This document shows, one piece after another, positions 1-9,827 of a stretch of 64,000 nt of DNA. Source of the DNA: Tolypocladium sp. Sup5 PDA-1 (lineage: Eukaryota > Ascomycota > Sordariomycetes > Hypocreales > Ophiocordycipitaceae); NCBI GenBank assembly GCA_000750105.3, contig JPHH03000011.1, forward strand, positions 186,001 through 250,000, in the 5' to 3' direction. The notes beneath the pieces were generated by a model. That model had not been told where the DNA came from. It made no database searches and saw nothing but the letters and a program-made list of their open reading frames with translations. The first letter of the stretch is position 1, and each line of letters opens with the position of its first letter. Made by a program: the position numbers and the translations under genes.

Positions 1-919
1 GCGCGACCGAGGGCGTCATGTGGACCATGTTGGCCCTGCTCTTGCGGATCGCGCCGCTGAGGTCGTTCATCCGGTCCGCCTCCGACGGCACGCAGATGCG
101 CCCGCCGCTGGCCAGCGTGCACAGCATGCAGTCGATGCTCACGTCGAAGGCGTACGACGGGAAGTCGAAGACGCGTGAGTCCGCCCTGTAGCCGACGGCT
201 TCGGCTCGGGGGACGGCGCCGCTGGTGTAGTTTTCGTGCGAGATGACGACACCCTTGGGCTTGCCGGTGCTTCCAGACGTGAAGATGACGTACATGGGCG
301 TCGAGGCCGGTACGTGAGGCAGCGTCTCCTCAGGGGCGTCGGGGGCCTGGTCAAAGTAGTCGCGCGAGACGGCCACGACCTGGCCCTTGCCGCAGATCCT
401 CCGGCCCAGCTCGCTCTGGGCAACCGACGTGACGATGAGCTCGGCGCCGGTCTGCTCGACGATGGTCTGCAGGCGTGCCTCTGGCTGGCTGGGATCCGTG
501 AGCGAGAACGTGGCGCCGGCCTTCATGACGCCGAGCAGCGAGACGACTGCCCACATGGACTTTTCGAAGCACAGCGGCACGCGGGTGCCCATGTCGACGC
601 CCCTCTGTCGGAGCTGTCGGGCCAGGCGCGAGGAGAGCTCGTCGAGCTCCGCGTATGTGAGGGTGCCGTCCCAGGACTGGACGGCGACGGCGTCGGGTTG
701 CTGCTGGGCCTTTTCGTGGAAGAGGTCTTGCATGCAGGTTTGTATAAGCGGCGGGACGACCTCGTTCCAGCGCCATAGCTGGTCCAGGTCGTTGCTGCCG
801 AGACTCGTAGCTTCCGCGGGTTGTTTTGTGTCTGTCGCGGCGATGTTCACGTATGAGCCGTTTGGCGCTTCGACGGCGTGAACTCCTCCGCCGCCGCCAT
901 CGCCATCGATTGTGCGCAT
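1..919 (-). CDS. Non-ribosomal peptide synthetase, N-terminal adenylation domain (partial; siderophore SidD/NPS6-like)
   Basis: Only the first ~306 residues lie in the window; the gene runs off the left edge. The chosen start (ATG at 919) gives a short Gly-rich leader (MRTIDGDGGGGGVHAVEAP), then directly an adenylation domain without a preceding condensation domain. Visible cores are A1-like LTYAELDELSSRLA, an A2-like segment around VMKAGATFSLTDPSQPEAR, the A3 loop YVIFTSGSTGKPKG and an A4-like FDFPSYAFDVSID. There is no intron in this part. An NRPS beginning with an A domain fits fungal siderophore synthetases (SidD/NPS6 and SidC types). Linkage to SidI- and SidF-type genes favours the extracellular fusarinine/coprogen enzyme, which joins N5-acyl-N5-hydroxyornithine units. 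That assignment is inference, because the remaining modules are not visible. It is transcribed divergently from the ligase gene, with four iron-GATA-type sites between them. Confidence 0.85.
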   Translation of the reverse strand, partial: MRTIDGDGGGGGVHAVEAPNGSYVNIAATDTKQPAEATSLGSNDLDQLWRWNEVVPPLIQTCMQDLFHEKAQQQPDAVAVQSWDGTLTYAELDELSSRLARQLRQRGVDMGTRVPLCFEKSMWAVVSLLGVMKAGATFSLTDPSQPEARLQTIVEQTGAELIVTSVAQSELGRRICGKGQVVAVSRDYFDQAPDAPEETLPHVPASTPMYVIFTSGSTGKPKGVVISHENYTSGAVPRAEAVGYRADSRVFDFPSYAFDVSIDCMLCTLASGGRICVPSEADRMNDLSGAIRKSRANMVHMTPSVA

Positions 920-2673
920 GGCGGGCGTCTAGTCGGACGACGTTCGGAGTTGGTGTCTACTCGAGGCTTGCTTGAGCCGGCGTCCAACCACCCGCCGTCT
1001 GAGCTGGTCGCCAGCTTCGTAGTTTGTGTTGAGGTTGTCGAGCAAGTCCGTAGATGGCCTCGGCAGCAGCTCCTTGGCGGATATCCAGAGCATTCGACTG
1101 TGAATAGCTTCCACTCTTCCAGTACCAGCAACCGTCCGCTGCCTCTCTCGGCATTCACATTCAAGTATACTCGTAGCACCTCCCTCCAAGCTACCCTTGG
1201 CGCAGCTCCCGACCCTGGCCATGATGACCCGCCCGCACAGCCGCCGGGCGTGTCCCTAGCACGCAGCGGCGCTCCACCCGCAGGGCTTGCTGGGCCAAGA
1301 CGGCCAAATCAGAGGCCGCGACCTGGCGGTACATGCGCGAGACTCGGCGGTTCGTGGATCAGATAACGCAAGCGTGCGCGATCACGTTGGACCAAGTGGG
1401 GTTGCGTCACAACGTGGAGGACCAGACGGAGTCGTGGATGCTTGGGTCGCAACGCCCGAGCGGGGTCGCGGATCTGATAACTCTTCTGGGCGTATTTTTG
1501 TCTCCCTGTGCCTTGTCGTGGAGCCTTGGCGACATTCGGTTCCGAAAGGACAAAAGGAGGTTGCTGTGGGACGTTGTGCGAGGGTTAGGGTATGCGCGAG
1601 GGGTTGAGCTTGGTGAGACAAAACTCGGAGACAACTCTGCAGTCTTGACCCCTAATTCTTCCAGCACCTGCATGGAAACGCACCCGTCTTTCCGAGCACA
1701 TGAACCCGTCTTGCCCAGCCCTGCCAGCATTTCGATGACTTCACGAGAATGGCCTCAGTTCTACTGCGGACACAGCTGAGTGGGTTTCGACAGCTGAAGG
1801 ATCGTCCCACGCCGACGGGCTTGCTGTCGTCCTTGGACAGTTTAGTTTCTTGATACTCATGTTTCTCCGTTCTGCCTGCTTTAGCCGATGCAGCAAGAAA
1901 CAAGGGTTCAACAATTGCCGCAACGGTGGCGCCCGCGCGTCCAGCCACTGTCGGCATCGCTACGAAGTACCACCCCCCTTTTCCTAGTCTCCGCTTACCC
2001 TGCAGCCACCGCCGAGCTGGGTCCTGTGTGTGACGTGCGTTCGGCTGTGGATGCCATGATGCATCCCACCTCCTGCGTCGTCCTTGTTGATCTGATAAAA
2101 ATTTTTCACTCTGGCGGGCTGGGCGCGACCGAGATCGGAGTGGAGAGGGCATCAAGGTCCAGACTCTTGGTTCACGGGTCGAAACGTAACGGCAGTCGAG
2201 GTACGTACTCGTACACTGCATCTTATCTGATGATCAGATTAGATGACCGACAGAAGCCCCCGAGTGGCTCGGCAAAGCTCGGAGGTTGGAGGTTGGATGA
2301 CGAACAAGCGTCTGGTCCAGACGGGCAGCCGCGGAACCTGATGTGATGGGATCGGCCAGGAAGCTGGGTGAGATCTGAGCGATGCATGCATGAACGTGGG
2401 AGCTACTCCGTGCAGCTGCCTGTCCTTGCCATTGGCAGTGGGTCTGCCACATTAGACGAGAATCGTCGTGTGTAGTCCGTACTACTCGTAGACGCTGTCG
2501 CGGGCATCTCTCTCGAGTCGTACAGAGCCAATGCCAAAGTGCACGTCGAACCTGTTGTGTTGGTGATAGACGAATGCAAGCACGGGACCAACAGCATCAT
2601 TCTGTGGTGTTGGTTAGTTACAACGTACTCGTATAATTAGTTCCCATCCCCTCTCTTCCTTCCCTCCTCCGAG
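920..2673. promoter_or_regulatory. Divergent promoter region between the NRPS and the acyl-CoA ligase
   Basis: This 1.75 kb stretch carries no convincing gene. Short open frames here have no recognisable domain or codon bias. It holds four ATCWGATAA sites, described separately. It also holds copies of a TACTCCGTAC/TACTCGTA-type palindromic motif at 2201-2214, 2474-2490 and 2624-2633, the last close upstream of the ligase start. Confidence 0.75.
1357..2231. promoter_or_regulatory. Four iron-GATA (SreA-type, ATCWGATAA) sites in the NRPS/ligase promoter
   Basis: GATCAGATAA lies at 1357-1366 on the plus strand. GATCTGATAA lies at 1471-1480 and again at 2089-2098, both plus. ATCAGATAA lies on the minus strand at 2223-2231. 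The extended ATCWGATAA form, rather than bare GATA, is the consensus reported for the iron-responsive repressor SreA in Aspergillus. The sites sit 440-1,310 bp from the NRPS start and 440-1,320 bp from the ligase start, so they could serve both genes. Binding is inferred, not shown. Confidence 0.75.
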
Positions 2674-4519
2674 ATGGCAACAGAACCAACGACACAGTCA
2701 CACATCCCCGGCCCCGCGACGCAGAGGCTGTCCCTCCTCCACGGTCCCGTCGACCCTCCGCTCGTGGACCTCACGCTCGGCGAGCTGCTCGAGCTGCAGA
2801 CGTACCAGCATGGCACCAAGGAGTGCGTCGTCATCCCCTGGACGGGCGCGCGCTGGACCTACAACGAGCTCAACCAGCAGAGCTCGTCGCTGGCCCTGGC
2901 GCTGCTCGACATGGGCGTCGGCGTCGGCGACCGCGTTGGCATCATGGCTGGCAACTGCGAGCAATACGCGGCCGTCTTCTTCGCCGTGGCCAAGATAGGC
3001 GCCATCCTCGTCATCCTCAACAACACGTACACGCCCACCGAGGCCCTGTACGGGCTCAGCTTTTCTGATTGCAGGGTCTTCTTCACGACGCGGGCCATCG
3101 GCCGGACGGACAACGCGCGCCTGCTGGCCGCGCTGGAAGGGGAGCAGCGTGAGGGCAAAGGGCCCAAGGTGTTTATCCTCAGGGGCGAGGCGGGCGGATA
3201 TCCGACGTACGACGAGCTGGTGAAGGCGAGCGGCCGCCGGGACCACGGCCGGCTGTACCGGGCCATGAAGCGGGTGCTGCCGCACCAGGTCGTCAACCTG
3301 CAGTTTACCAGCGGGACGACGGGGCTGCCAAAGGCCGCCATGCTCACTCACCAGTAGGCCTTCTCCCTTGAGTTCGTGCCATGCCGTGAGGTGCCAAAGA
3401 CTGACTTGCGATAGCAACCTCGTCAACAACTCGCGCTTCATCGGCGACAGGATGCGCCTCACCTCCGACGACGTCCTCTGCTGCCCGCCGCCCCTGTTCC
3501 ACTGCTTCGGCCTCGTCCTCGGCCTCCTCGCCATCGTCACCCACGGCGGCAAGATCGTCTACCCGGCCGAGGTCTTCGACATCCCCTCGACGCTGCGCGC
3601 CATCTCCGACGAGGCCTGCACCGCGGTCCACGGCGTGCCCGCCATGTTCGACTCGCTCTTCCAGGCCGAGTTCCCGCCCGGCTTCAACTGCGACAGCCTG
3701 CGGACGGGCATCATCGCGGGCGCGCCCGTCCCGCGGTACCTGATGGAGCTGCTCGTCAACCGCTTCGGCATGTCCGAGTTCACGAGCAGCTACGGGCTGA
3801 CCGAGGCGTCGCCGACGTGCTTCAACGCCTTCACCGACGACGCCATGGACACGCGGCTGACGACGGTGGGCACGCTGATGCCGCACGCGCACGCCAAGAT
3901 CGTGGACCGTGACGGCAACGTCGTGCCCGTGGGCGCCCGGGGCGAGCTGTGCATGGCGGGCTACCAGCTGCAGGCGGGCTACTGGAACAACTCGGAGAAG
4001 ACGAACGAGGTCATGGTGCGCGACGCGGCCGGGGTGCTGTGGCTGCACACGGGCGACGAGGCCGTCTTTGACGAGAGCGGCTACTGCACCATCACGGGAC
4101 GCTTCAAGGACATCATCATCCGGGGTGCGTCCTCTACCAGGTTCCCTCCAAGATCATCAGCTGACATCAACGCAGGCGGCGAGAACATCTACCCCCTGGA
4201 GATCGAGGAGCGCCTCATGGCCCACCCGTCCATCTCCCGCGCCATCGTCGTCGGCCTCAAGGACAAGCACTACGGCGAGGTCGTCGCCGCCTTTGTCGAG
4301 CGCGGCGAGACGAGCGCGAAGCCGAGCGACGCGGAGCTGCGCGACTGGGTGCGCACGCAGCTCGGCAAGCACAAGTCGCCCGCGCACGTCTTCTGGCTCG
4401 GCGAGGGCGGCGTGCCGGGCGACGTGCCGCTCACGGGCAGCGGCAAGGTGCGCAAGTTTGAGATGGCCAAGCTGGGCGAGGAGCTGCTGCAGAAGATGGG
4501 CCGGGCGTCGAAGCTGTAG
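2674..4519 (+). CDS. sidI: SidI-type acyl-CoA ligase (ANL superfamily, probable mevalonyl-CoA ligase of siderophore synthesis)
   Basis: Exons 2674-3353, 3415-4124 and 4176-4519 give 577 aa. Intron 1 (61 bp) joins MLTH to HNLVNN. Intron 2 (51 bp) restores DIIIRGGENIYPLEIE. ANL motifs are present: the P-loop TSGTTGLPKA (~212-222), YGLTEAS (~352), HTGD (~437) and GRFKDIIIRGG followed by the C-terminal subdomain. The N-terminal half (WTGARWTYNEL, GIMAGNCEQYAAVFFA, LNNTYTPTEAL) is like SidI. That enzyme activates mevalonate to its CoA thioester for the anhydromevalonyl side chain of fusarinine-type siderophores. The protein ends in ASKL, a canonical PTS1, so peroxisomal location is predicted; this agrees with the known peroxisomal steps of this pathway. 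The neighbours (NRPS, SidF-type gene) support the role. A general medium-chain acyl-CoA ligase remains the alternative. Confidence 0.83.
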
Positions 4520-4817
4520 GCGGGTATATGACTTTTGGGTTTAGGAAAAGGGTAGAGGTAGAGCTGGGACTGGTAGACGATGAGTTAGACAGACACTTGG
4601 AGTTTCCCTGGCACATGTTGGGTAGTGCCCGCGCGCTGTTAGACTTGGATAAAAGACAGTTCGAGACGTTTCTGATATTGAAACATAAACATAAACTCTT
4701 CCTTTTGATCCAGTCGCCCCCCTTGTATTTCTTTGCGCGAGTCCAGTTTCCCCCCTTTTGTTCCGCGACCCTCAGCCAACCTCCACACAACCTCTCCAAC
4801 CCCCACGGCAGCTTCAC

Positions 4818-6257
4818 CTACAGCTTCGGCACCAGCCCGATCCGCATGCCCCCAACCGCCTTTTCATTCTCCGCCAGCGGGCACAGCTGGAAGAACCGCC
4901 CCCGCGGGCAGCGCACGAAGGCGCTCCGCTTGTGCGGCAGGTCGACGAACTTGTCGAGGCCGAAGCCGTGGATCAGGTCGTACATGACGACGGTCGAGTT
5001 GGTGTCCTTGGGCTCGCCGACGACGAACATGGTGCGCGGGTCGTCGAGGAAGAGGTAGTGCATCAGGCTGCTCCACCACGCCGACACGCGGTGCGGCCCG
5101 CGGAAGCGCACGTCGCCGACGAGCGAGTGGCGGCCGCGGTCGAAGTCGCTGGCGTCGTAGTAGCCCCCGAGGCGGTCCTCCTAGACCTGGTGAGCGTGCA
5201 TCGTGCAACGTGTAGGGGGCTGGAGACTCACCTTGGCCCAGTACACCTCAAAGTAGGCAAAGCACGTGTCGTCCCACTTGGCCAGCACGGCCAGCTGATG
5301 GGGGTCCTCGTGGATGTCGCGCAGGTACTCGCGGTGCTGCTCCAGCGTGCCCGTCTGGTTCCAGCCCTGCGACACGCGCGGGTCGTTCTGCCACTCGTGG
5401 AACAGCCGCAGGTGCCCGGCGTCCTGCCAGTCGAGCGAGACCATGGAGAAGGTCTCGCGCAGGTGCGGGATCCAGCGGCTGTAGACGACGGCGCCGGGCG
5501 CGGGCTTGGCCGGGCGCACGGGGTGCCACGCCTGCTGGCACCGCTCCGGGTCCTCCGGGTCGCCGGCCGGGACGGTCGTGACGGTGTGCTGCAGCGGCGT
5601 GAGCGGGTACGCGGCCAGCGGGCTCCCGCCGGCGGACAGCGAGCCGGGCGACTCGTCGGGGCACCACACGGGGCGGGGGCCGAAGGGGGAGCCGGCGCCC
5701 TGCCAGAAGGTGCTCCGGAGCGCGAGAACCACGCGCTCGTCGTCCGTCAGCGCCGGGGCCGCGCGCTTCTCCCGCGCCGGCAGCGGGTGCTCAACCGCGA
5801 GCAGCACGTCCGTCAGCTGCTGGCCCAGCGTCGCCGCGTGCCGGCCGCGGAGCTCGAGGCGCACCGCCTCCATGCCCGGGCGCAGCGTGAAGAGCACGTA
5901 GAGCAGCAGCCAGGCCTGCGCCAGCGAGGGCGCCTCCTCGCCGTCCCAGGCCACGGTCGAGCAGGGCGACCGCCGGGCGCGCGCCCAGGCGCCGTTGTTG
6001 GAGGCGGGCGGCAGCTCGCTCGACTTGAGGTCCGCGGGCTCGGAGAAGGCGACGCGGGCGTTGGCGAGCGCGCCGGGGGGCGGCTTGCGGGACGAGTTTG
6101 CCTTTTCGCGCAGCTGGTAGAGGGGCAGGTCGGAGGGTGACGACGACGAGGATGCCGTCTTCTGGACCGTGTACTCGGTGAGGTAGGGGTGCGGGAGCTT
6201 GATGACGGCGTCGTCGGCGGCGGACAGAGACGCCAGCTGGACCACGGGAGCCGCCAT
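4818..6257 (-). CDS. sidF: SidF-type N5-hydroxyornithine acyltransferase
   Basis: Exons 6257-5232 and 5180-4818 flank a 51 bp GT-AG intron and encode 462 aa, the length I recall for the Aspergillus enzyme. The C-terminal half carries the IucB/SidF acyltransferase signature: FHEWQNDPRVSQGWNQTG, an FAYFEVYWAK-ED junction across the intron, DFDRGRHSLVGD, RGPHRVSAWW, DDPRTMFVVGEPK and DLPHKRSAFV. In siderophore synthesis this family transfers an acyl group, such as anhydromevalonyl, from CoA to N5-hydroxyornithine. The protein ends in PKL, a weak PTS1-like tripeptide. It is convergent with the SidI-type gene (298 bp between stops) and divergent from the MFS transporter. The paralogous ferricrocin acetyltransferase SidL is the main alternative; linkage to the ligase argues for SidF. 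Confidence 0.85.
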
Positions 6258-7753
6258 TGTGTGAGCTTTGGATGAAGTGGCGAGCCTGCGATGTTCAAGT
6301 CCAGATGAATTGGCTGGTTGCAGCGATTGAGTTGACGGGAACGACCACCTCTCGTCTCATCTGGCCTCGGGGCTCACGACTGACCTCATCCCACATGCCG
6401 TGCACCACAGTGACCGCAGCACCGCACCACGCCGATCCTCCAGTGCGACGGAGCACGCCGCTGGCCCCATCGGCTCGTCCAGCGCCCAGCGTCCATCGTC
6501 ACGACAGGCAACCTCGGTACTCCGTACGAGTAGAAACGGTGCATGGCGGATTCACAGCAAGGTGTCATGGCGCCATGGAAGCGCTCGCGCTGCTGCAGCG
6601 GGCGCACGCCCCCCCCTGCACGCGATGGATTCACAGTGGGGACGCGCCTACAGCGAGGTGCAGCCGAAGAGGTACCACGAGCGCGAGGACAGGTACCGGT
6701 ACCGGTACATCCCGCGAGTGCATCTCCAGCCCGGCACGAATTTCCCTCACGAGAAAAGCCGCGCTGGCCCGCCGTAAGCGGCGCAGGTTCCGCAGCCACG
6801 GCGTCAGGGATGCGGCCGCGACAGCCTGGACGTTCCTATTGGAGATGTTTCCCGTCCGCGCGGTGTTGGGGTTTTTCCAGGGGCTGACGACGCCAGCGGA
6901 TCTGATAACCTTATTAGAACGAGGGGGGGTCCATCACAAGTGACTCCGGTGTGCGGCGAGGATCTGATAAGCAAATTTCTCGCCTAGTGCCCACCCAACA
7001 AACATGGAGCCCACATCTCGGCACGGCTTCTTCCATGGTCCATGGAGTGCCCGGGCAAGCCAGGGAGCCACGGCGCGACGGGCCCGTTTTGGGCGTCGCC
7101 AGCATTTACTCGTACGAAGTACTACCCGACGGCACCCGCCGCAACGGAACCTCTCTGAAACCAAGGCATCATCTGACGGGCTCGAAACGTGACGAGACGG
7201 CAAGGATTTGCTGCAAAGAGGAGGAGGACATTCCAAACGGGCAATGTGCCATGCTTATTCGCCGGGTGGTGGACGTGGTCGGAACCTGACGGCCAACAGC
7301 TCCCGCGTCCCCCATCCACACCGTCTGCTCCGATGCCCCGTCGTGACTACTCCGTACTCGTACACATGTACAAGCACCAGCGACTACTGGTATAGTCGGC
7401 ATCCTGACGGGACCGCCTCGGCGTTGAGTCTTCCTCCCGTCAAGCTTCCATAACCTCCAGTCGCCGGGGCCCCCAAGCGGTTGCTCTCCAGCCTGACTAC
7501 TTTGTCCCCGGATGCACCGTACAAGGGCCCGGGAAACCCGAAAACCACAGCCCGAAACTCCGGATGAAGCTTGTTTGATCGCATCTCACCTCGGAGACTC
7601 GGCGCTATCGCTCGCCCGCCGCATATGTAAACCCAACCGCCCCGTACAACACATCCCATTTCTGCCCCCTTTCCCGACGTCCCGCTGCCAAACGCCCCCC
7701 CGAGACGCCGTGCATTTCCCCATCCCAGCCGGGCCTGCGCAGCACGACACGCC
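6258..7753. promoter_or_regulatory. Divergent promoter region between the SidF-type gene and the siderophore transporter
   Basis: No gene is supportable in this 1.5 kb. It contains two GATCTGATAA sites (separate entry). TACTCCGTAC/TACTCGTA-type motifs occur at 6516-6532, 7107-7122 and 7348-7363. Confidence 0.7.
6899..6970 (+). promoter_or_regulatory. Pair of iron-GATA (SreA-type) sites
   Basis: Two identical GATCTGATAA copies lie at 6899-6908 and 6961-6970, 62 bp apart. They are about 640-710 bp upstream of the SidF-type start and about 780-855 bp upstream of the transporter start. The same 10-mer recurs in the NRPS/ligase promoter and, inverted, upstream of the oxidoreductase/ABC transporter pair. 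Confidence 0.75.
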
Positions 7754-9574
7754 ATGAGCGACGAGACGACGGCCGTCGCCCCGAAAGCCACCGGCCTGGG
7801 CTATGGCACCGTCGCCGATCCCGCCGGGGCCGCGGCCCGCCTCCGGTCCGGCGACGGGAACCACCATGCCGGGAGGACCGCCACCACCACCACCACCAGC
7901 AACGACGACGACGACGATTACGACGACGAGCAGCCGTTCGACAGCGACGCCCAGGCCGGCGTCCAAGACATCGAGGCCACCACGACCGTCTGGACCAAGA
8001 CGGCCCTCGTCGTCGCCTACGCCATGATCTGGCTCATCTTCTTCGTCAACACCATGCAGCAGGGCGCCACCCTCGCCCTCACCCCCTACGTCACCTCGGC
8101 CTTCCAGCAGCACTCCCTGACGCCCACCGTCAACATCGTCAGCCAGATCGTCGGCGGCGTCTTCAAGCTCACCCTCGCCAAGATCCTCGACGTCTTCGGC
8201 CGGCCCCAGGGCTACCTGCTCGCCGTCGTGCTCACCACCGCCGGCCTCGTCGTCATGGCCGCCTGCCGCAACGTCGAGACGTACGCAGCCGCCCAGGTCT
8301 TCTACTGGGTCGGCTTCAACGGGCTCGACTACTGCCTGAGCATCTTCATCGCCGACACGTCGTCCCTGCGCAACCGCGGCCTCGTCTTCGCCTTCTCCAG
8401 CTCGCCCTACATCATCACCACCTGGCTCGCCGGCCCCATCTCCGAGGCCTTCCTCAACGGGCCGGGCTTCCGCTGGGGGTTCGCCACCTTTGCCGTCGTC
8501 ACGCCCCTCGTCACGCTGCCGCTCTACGTGCTCTTCATGCAAAACTACTACAAGGCCAAGCGCCGCGGCCTCATCCCCAGCCGCAAGAGCGGCCGCACCG
8601 TCGCCCAGTCGCTCGTCCACTACGGCCGCGAGTTTGACATTGTCGGCGTGCTGCTCATCTCCGCCGGCCTGGCGCTCTTCCTCATGCCCTTCAACATCTA
8701 CTCGCGCCAGGAGCTGGGCTGGGCCTCACCCCTCATCATCGGCCTCCTCGTCTCCGGCCTCCTTCTCGTGGCCCTCTTCGCCGTCTGGGAGCGCTACTGC
8801 GCCCCCGTGCAGTTCATCCCCTACACGCTCCTCATGGACCGCACCGTCTTCGGCGCCTGCACCCTCGCCGCCGTCACCTTTGCCAGCTTCTACATCTGGG
8901 ACGCCTACTTCCCCTCCTTCCTGCAGGTCGTCAACGGCCTCTCCGTCACCCAGGCGAGCTACGTGTCGCAGATATACAGCGTGGGATGCAGCATCTGGGC
9001 GCTCGTCGTCGGCCTCCTGATCCGCAAGACGGGCCGCTTCAAGTGGCTGGCGCTCTACTTTGGCGTGCCCCTGCTCATCGTCGGCGTGGGCCTGATGATC
9101 AGGTTCCGCCAGCCCGACGTCAACATCGCCTACATCATCATGTGCCAGATCTTCATCGCCGTCGCCGGCGGCACTATCGTCATCTGCGAGCAGACGGCCG
9201 TCATGGCCGCCGCCTCGCACCAGTACGTAGCCGTCGTCATCGCCGTCGAGGCCATGTTTGCGGCCATTGGTGCCGCCATCGGTCTCACCGTTGCTGCCGG
9301 CATCTGGCAGGCCGTGTTCCCCCGGAAGCTCCGCGAGTATCTGCCGGCTGAGGAGCTCAAGAACCTGGACAAGATCTACGGCCGTCTGGACGTGCAGCTG
9401 TCGTATCCCATCGGCTCGCCCGCCCGTATCGCCATCCAGAGGGCGTACGGCGACGGCCAGAGGGTGATGCTGGTCTGGGGGACATCCGTCCTGATCATTG
9501 CTGTCATCGCCACGGCTGCGTGGCGGGATATTAATGTCAAGCACATCAAGCAAGTAAGAGGAAACGTGATTTGA
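7754..9574 (+). CDS. Siderophore iron transporter, MFS SIT family (MirB-like)
   Basis: A single exon encodes 606 aa. The N-terminus is long, cytosolic and acidic (an Asp run near residues 50-60) and leads into GVQDIEATTTVWTK, the segment that precedes the first membrane helix in fungal siderophore-iron transporters. About 14 hydrophobic helices follow, with SIT-like blocks such as FNGLDYCLSIFIADTSSLRN and VNIVSQIVGGVFKLTLAKI. The length (~600 aa) is typical. The family imports ferric siderophores by proton symport at the plasma membrane. Its place beside the SidF-type gene and the shared iron-GATA sites imply uptake of the siderophore made by this cluster. The exact substrate cannot be read from sequence. 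Start ATG at 7754 has purine at -3 in a plausible context. Confidence 0.92.
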   Translation: MSDETTAVAPKATGLGYGTVADPAGAAARLRSGDGNHHAGRTATTTTTSNDDDDDYDDEQPFDSDAQAGVQDIEATTTVWTKTALVVAYAMIWLIFFVNTMQQGATLALTPYVTSAFQQHSLTPTVNIVSQIVGGVFKLTLAKILDVFGRPQGYLLAVVLTTAGLVVMAACRNVETYAAAQVFYWVGFNGLDYCLSIFIADTSSLRNRGLVFAFSSSPYIITTWLAGPISEAFLNGPGFRWGFATFAVVTPLVTLPLYVLFMQNYYKAKRRGLIPSRKSGRTVAQSLVHYGREFDIVGVLLISAGLALFLMPFNIYSRQELGWASPLIIGLLVSGLLLVALFAVWERYCAPVQFIPYTLLMDRTVFGACTLAAVTFASFYIWDAYFPSFLQVVNGLSVTQASYVSQIYSVGCSIWALVVGLLIRKTGRFKWLALYFGVPLLIVGVGLMIRFRQPDVNIAYIIMCQIFIAVAGGTIVICEQTAVMAAASHQYVAVVIAVEAMFAAIGAAIGLTVAAGIWQAVFPRKLREYLPAEELKNLDKIYGRLDVQLSYPIGSPARIAIQRAYGDGQRVMLVWGTSVLIIAVIATAAWRDINVKHIKQVRGNVI

Positions 9575-9827
9575 AGGGATTTGCGATGATTATATTACGA
9601 GATTAAGCATTGGGTAACATTTGATGAATGCCATGAACCAAACACACACATAAAACGAGTCCCGGGGACTCCCAGATACAACTATACAGATACAGGATAA
9701 AGAGTCTCTTCTGGCGTGCAAAGGCTCTCAAATTGTGCTCACCCCATATTTCCCCTATTCATGGGTATTCCTTGAAATTTGATGCCTTGTCTTTACTTCG
9801 AACTACTTCGAGATTCCAGCTCATTCC

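Noticed and set aside
4520..4817. A SidH-like hydratase between the two convergent siderophore genes
   Set aside because: The gap is only 298 bp and non-coding. No enoyl-CoA hydratase motif was seen anywhere in the window.
4758..6140. 460-codon plus-strand open frame antisense to the SidF-type gene
   Set aside because: It is a GC-rich mirror of a real coding strand. It is Arg/Val/His-rich with no domain, while the minus strand has a clear acyltransferase with an intron.
7586..8620. 344-codon minus-strand frame over the MFS transporter
   Set aside because: Shadow frame of Gly/Asp/Glu-rich nonsense antisense to a well-supported transporter.
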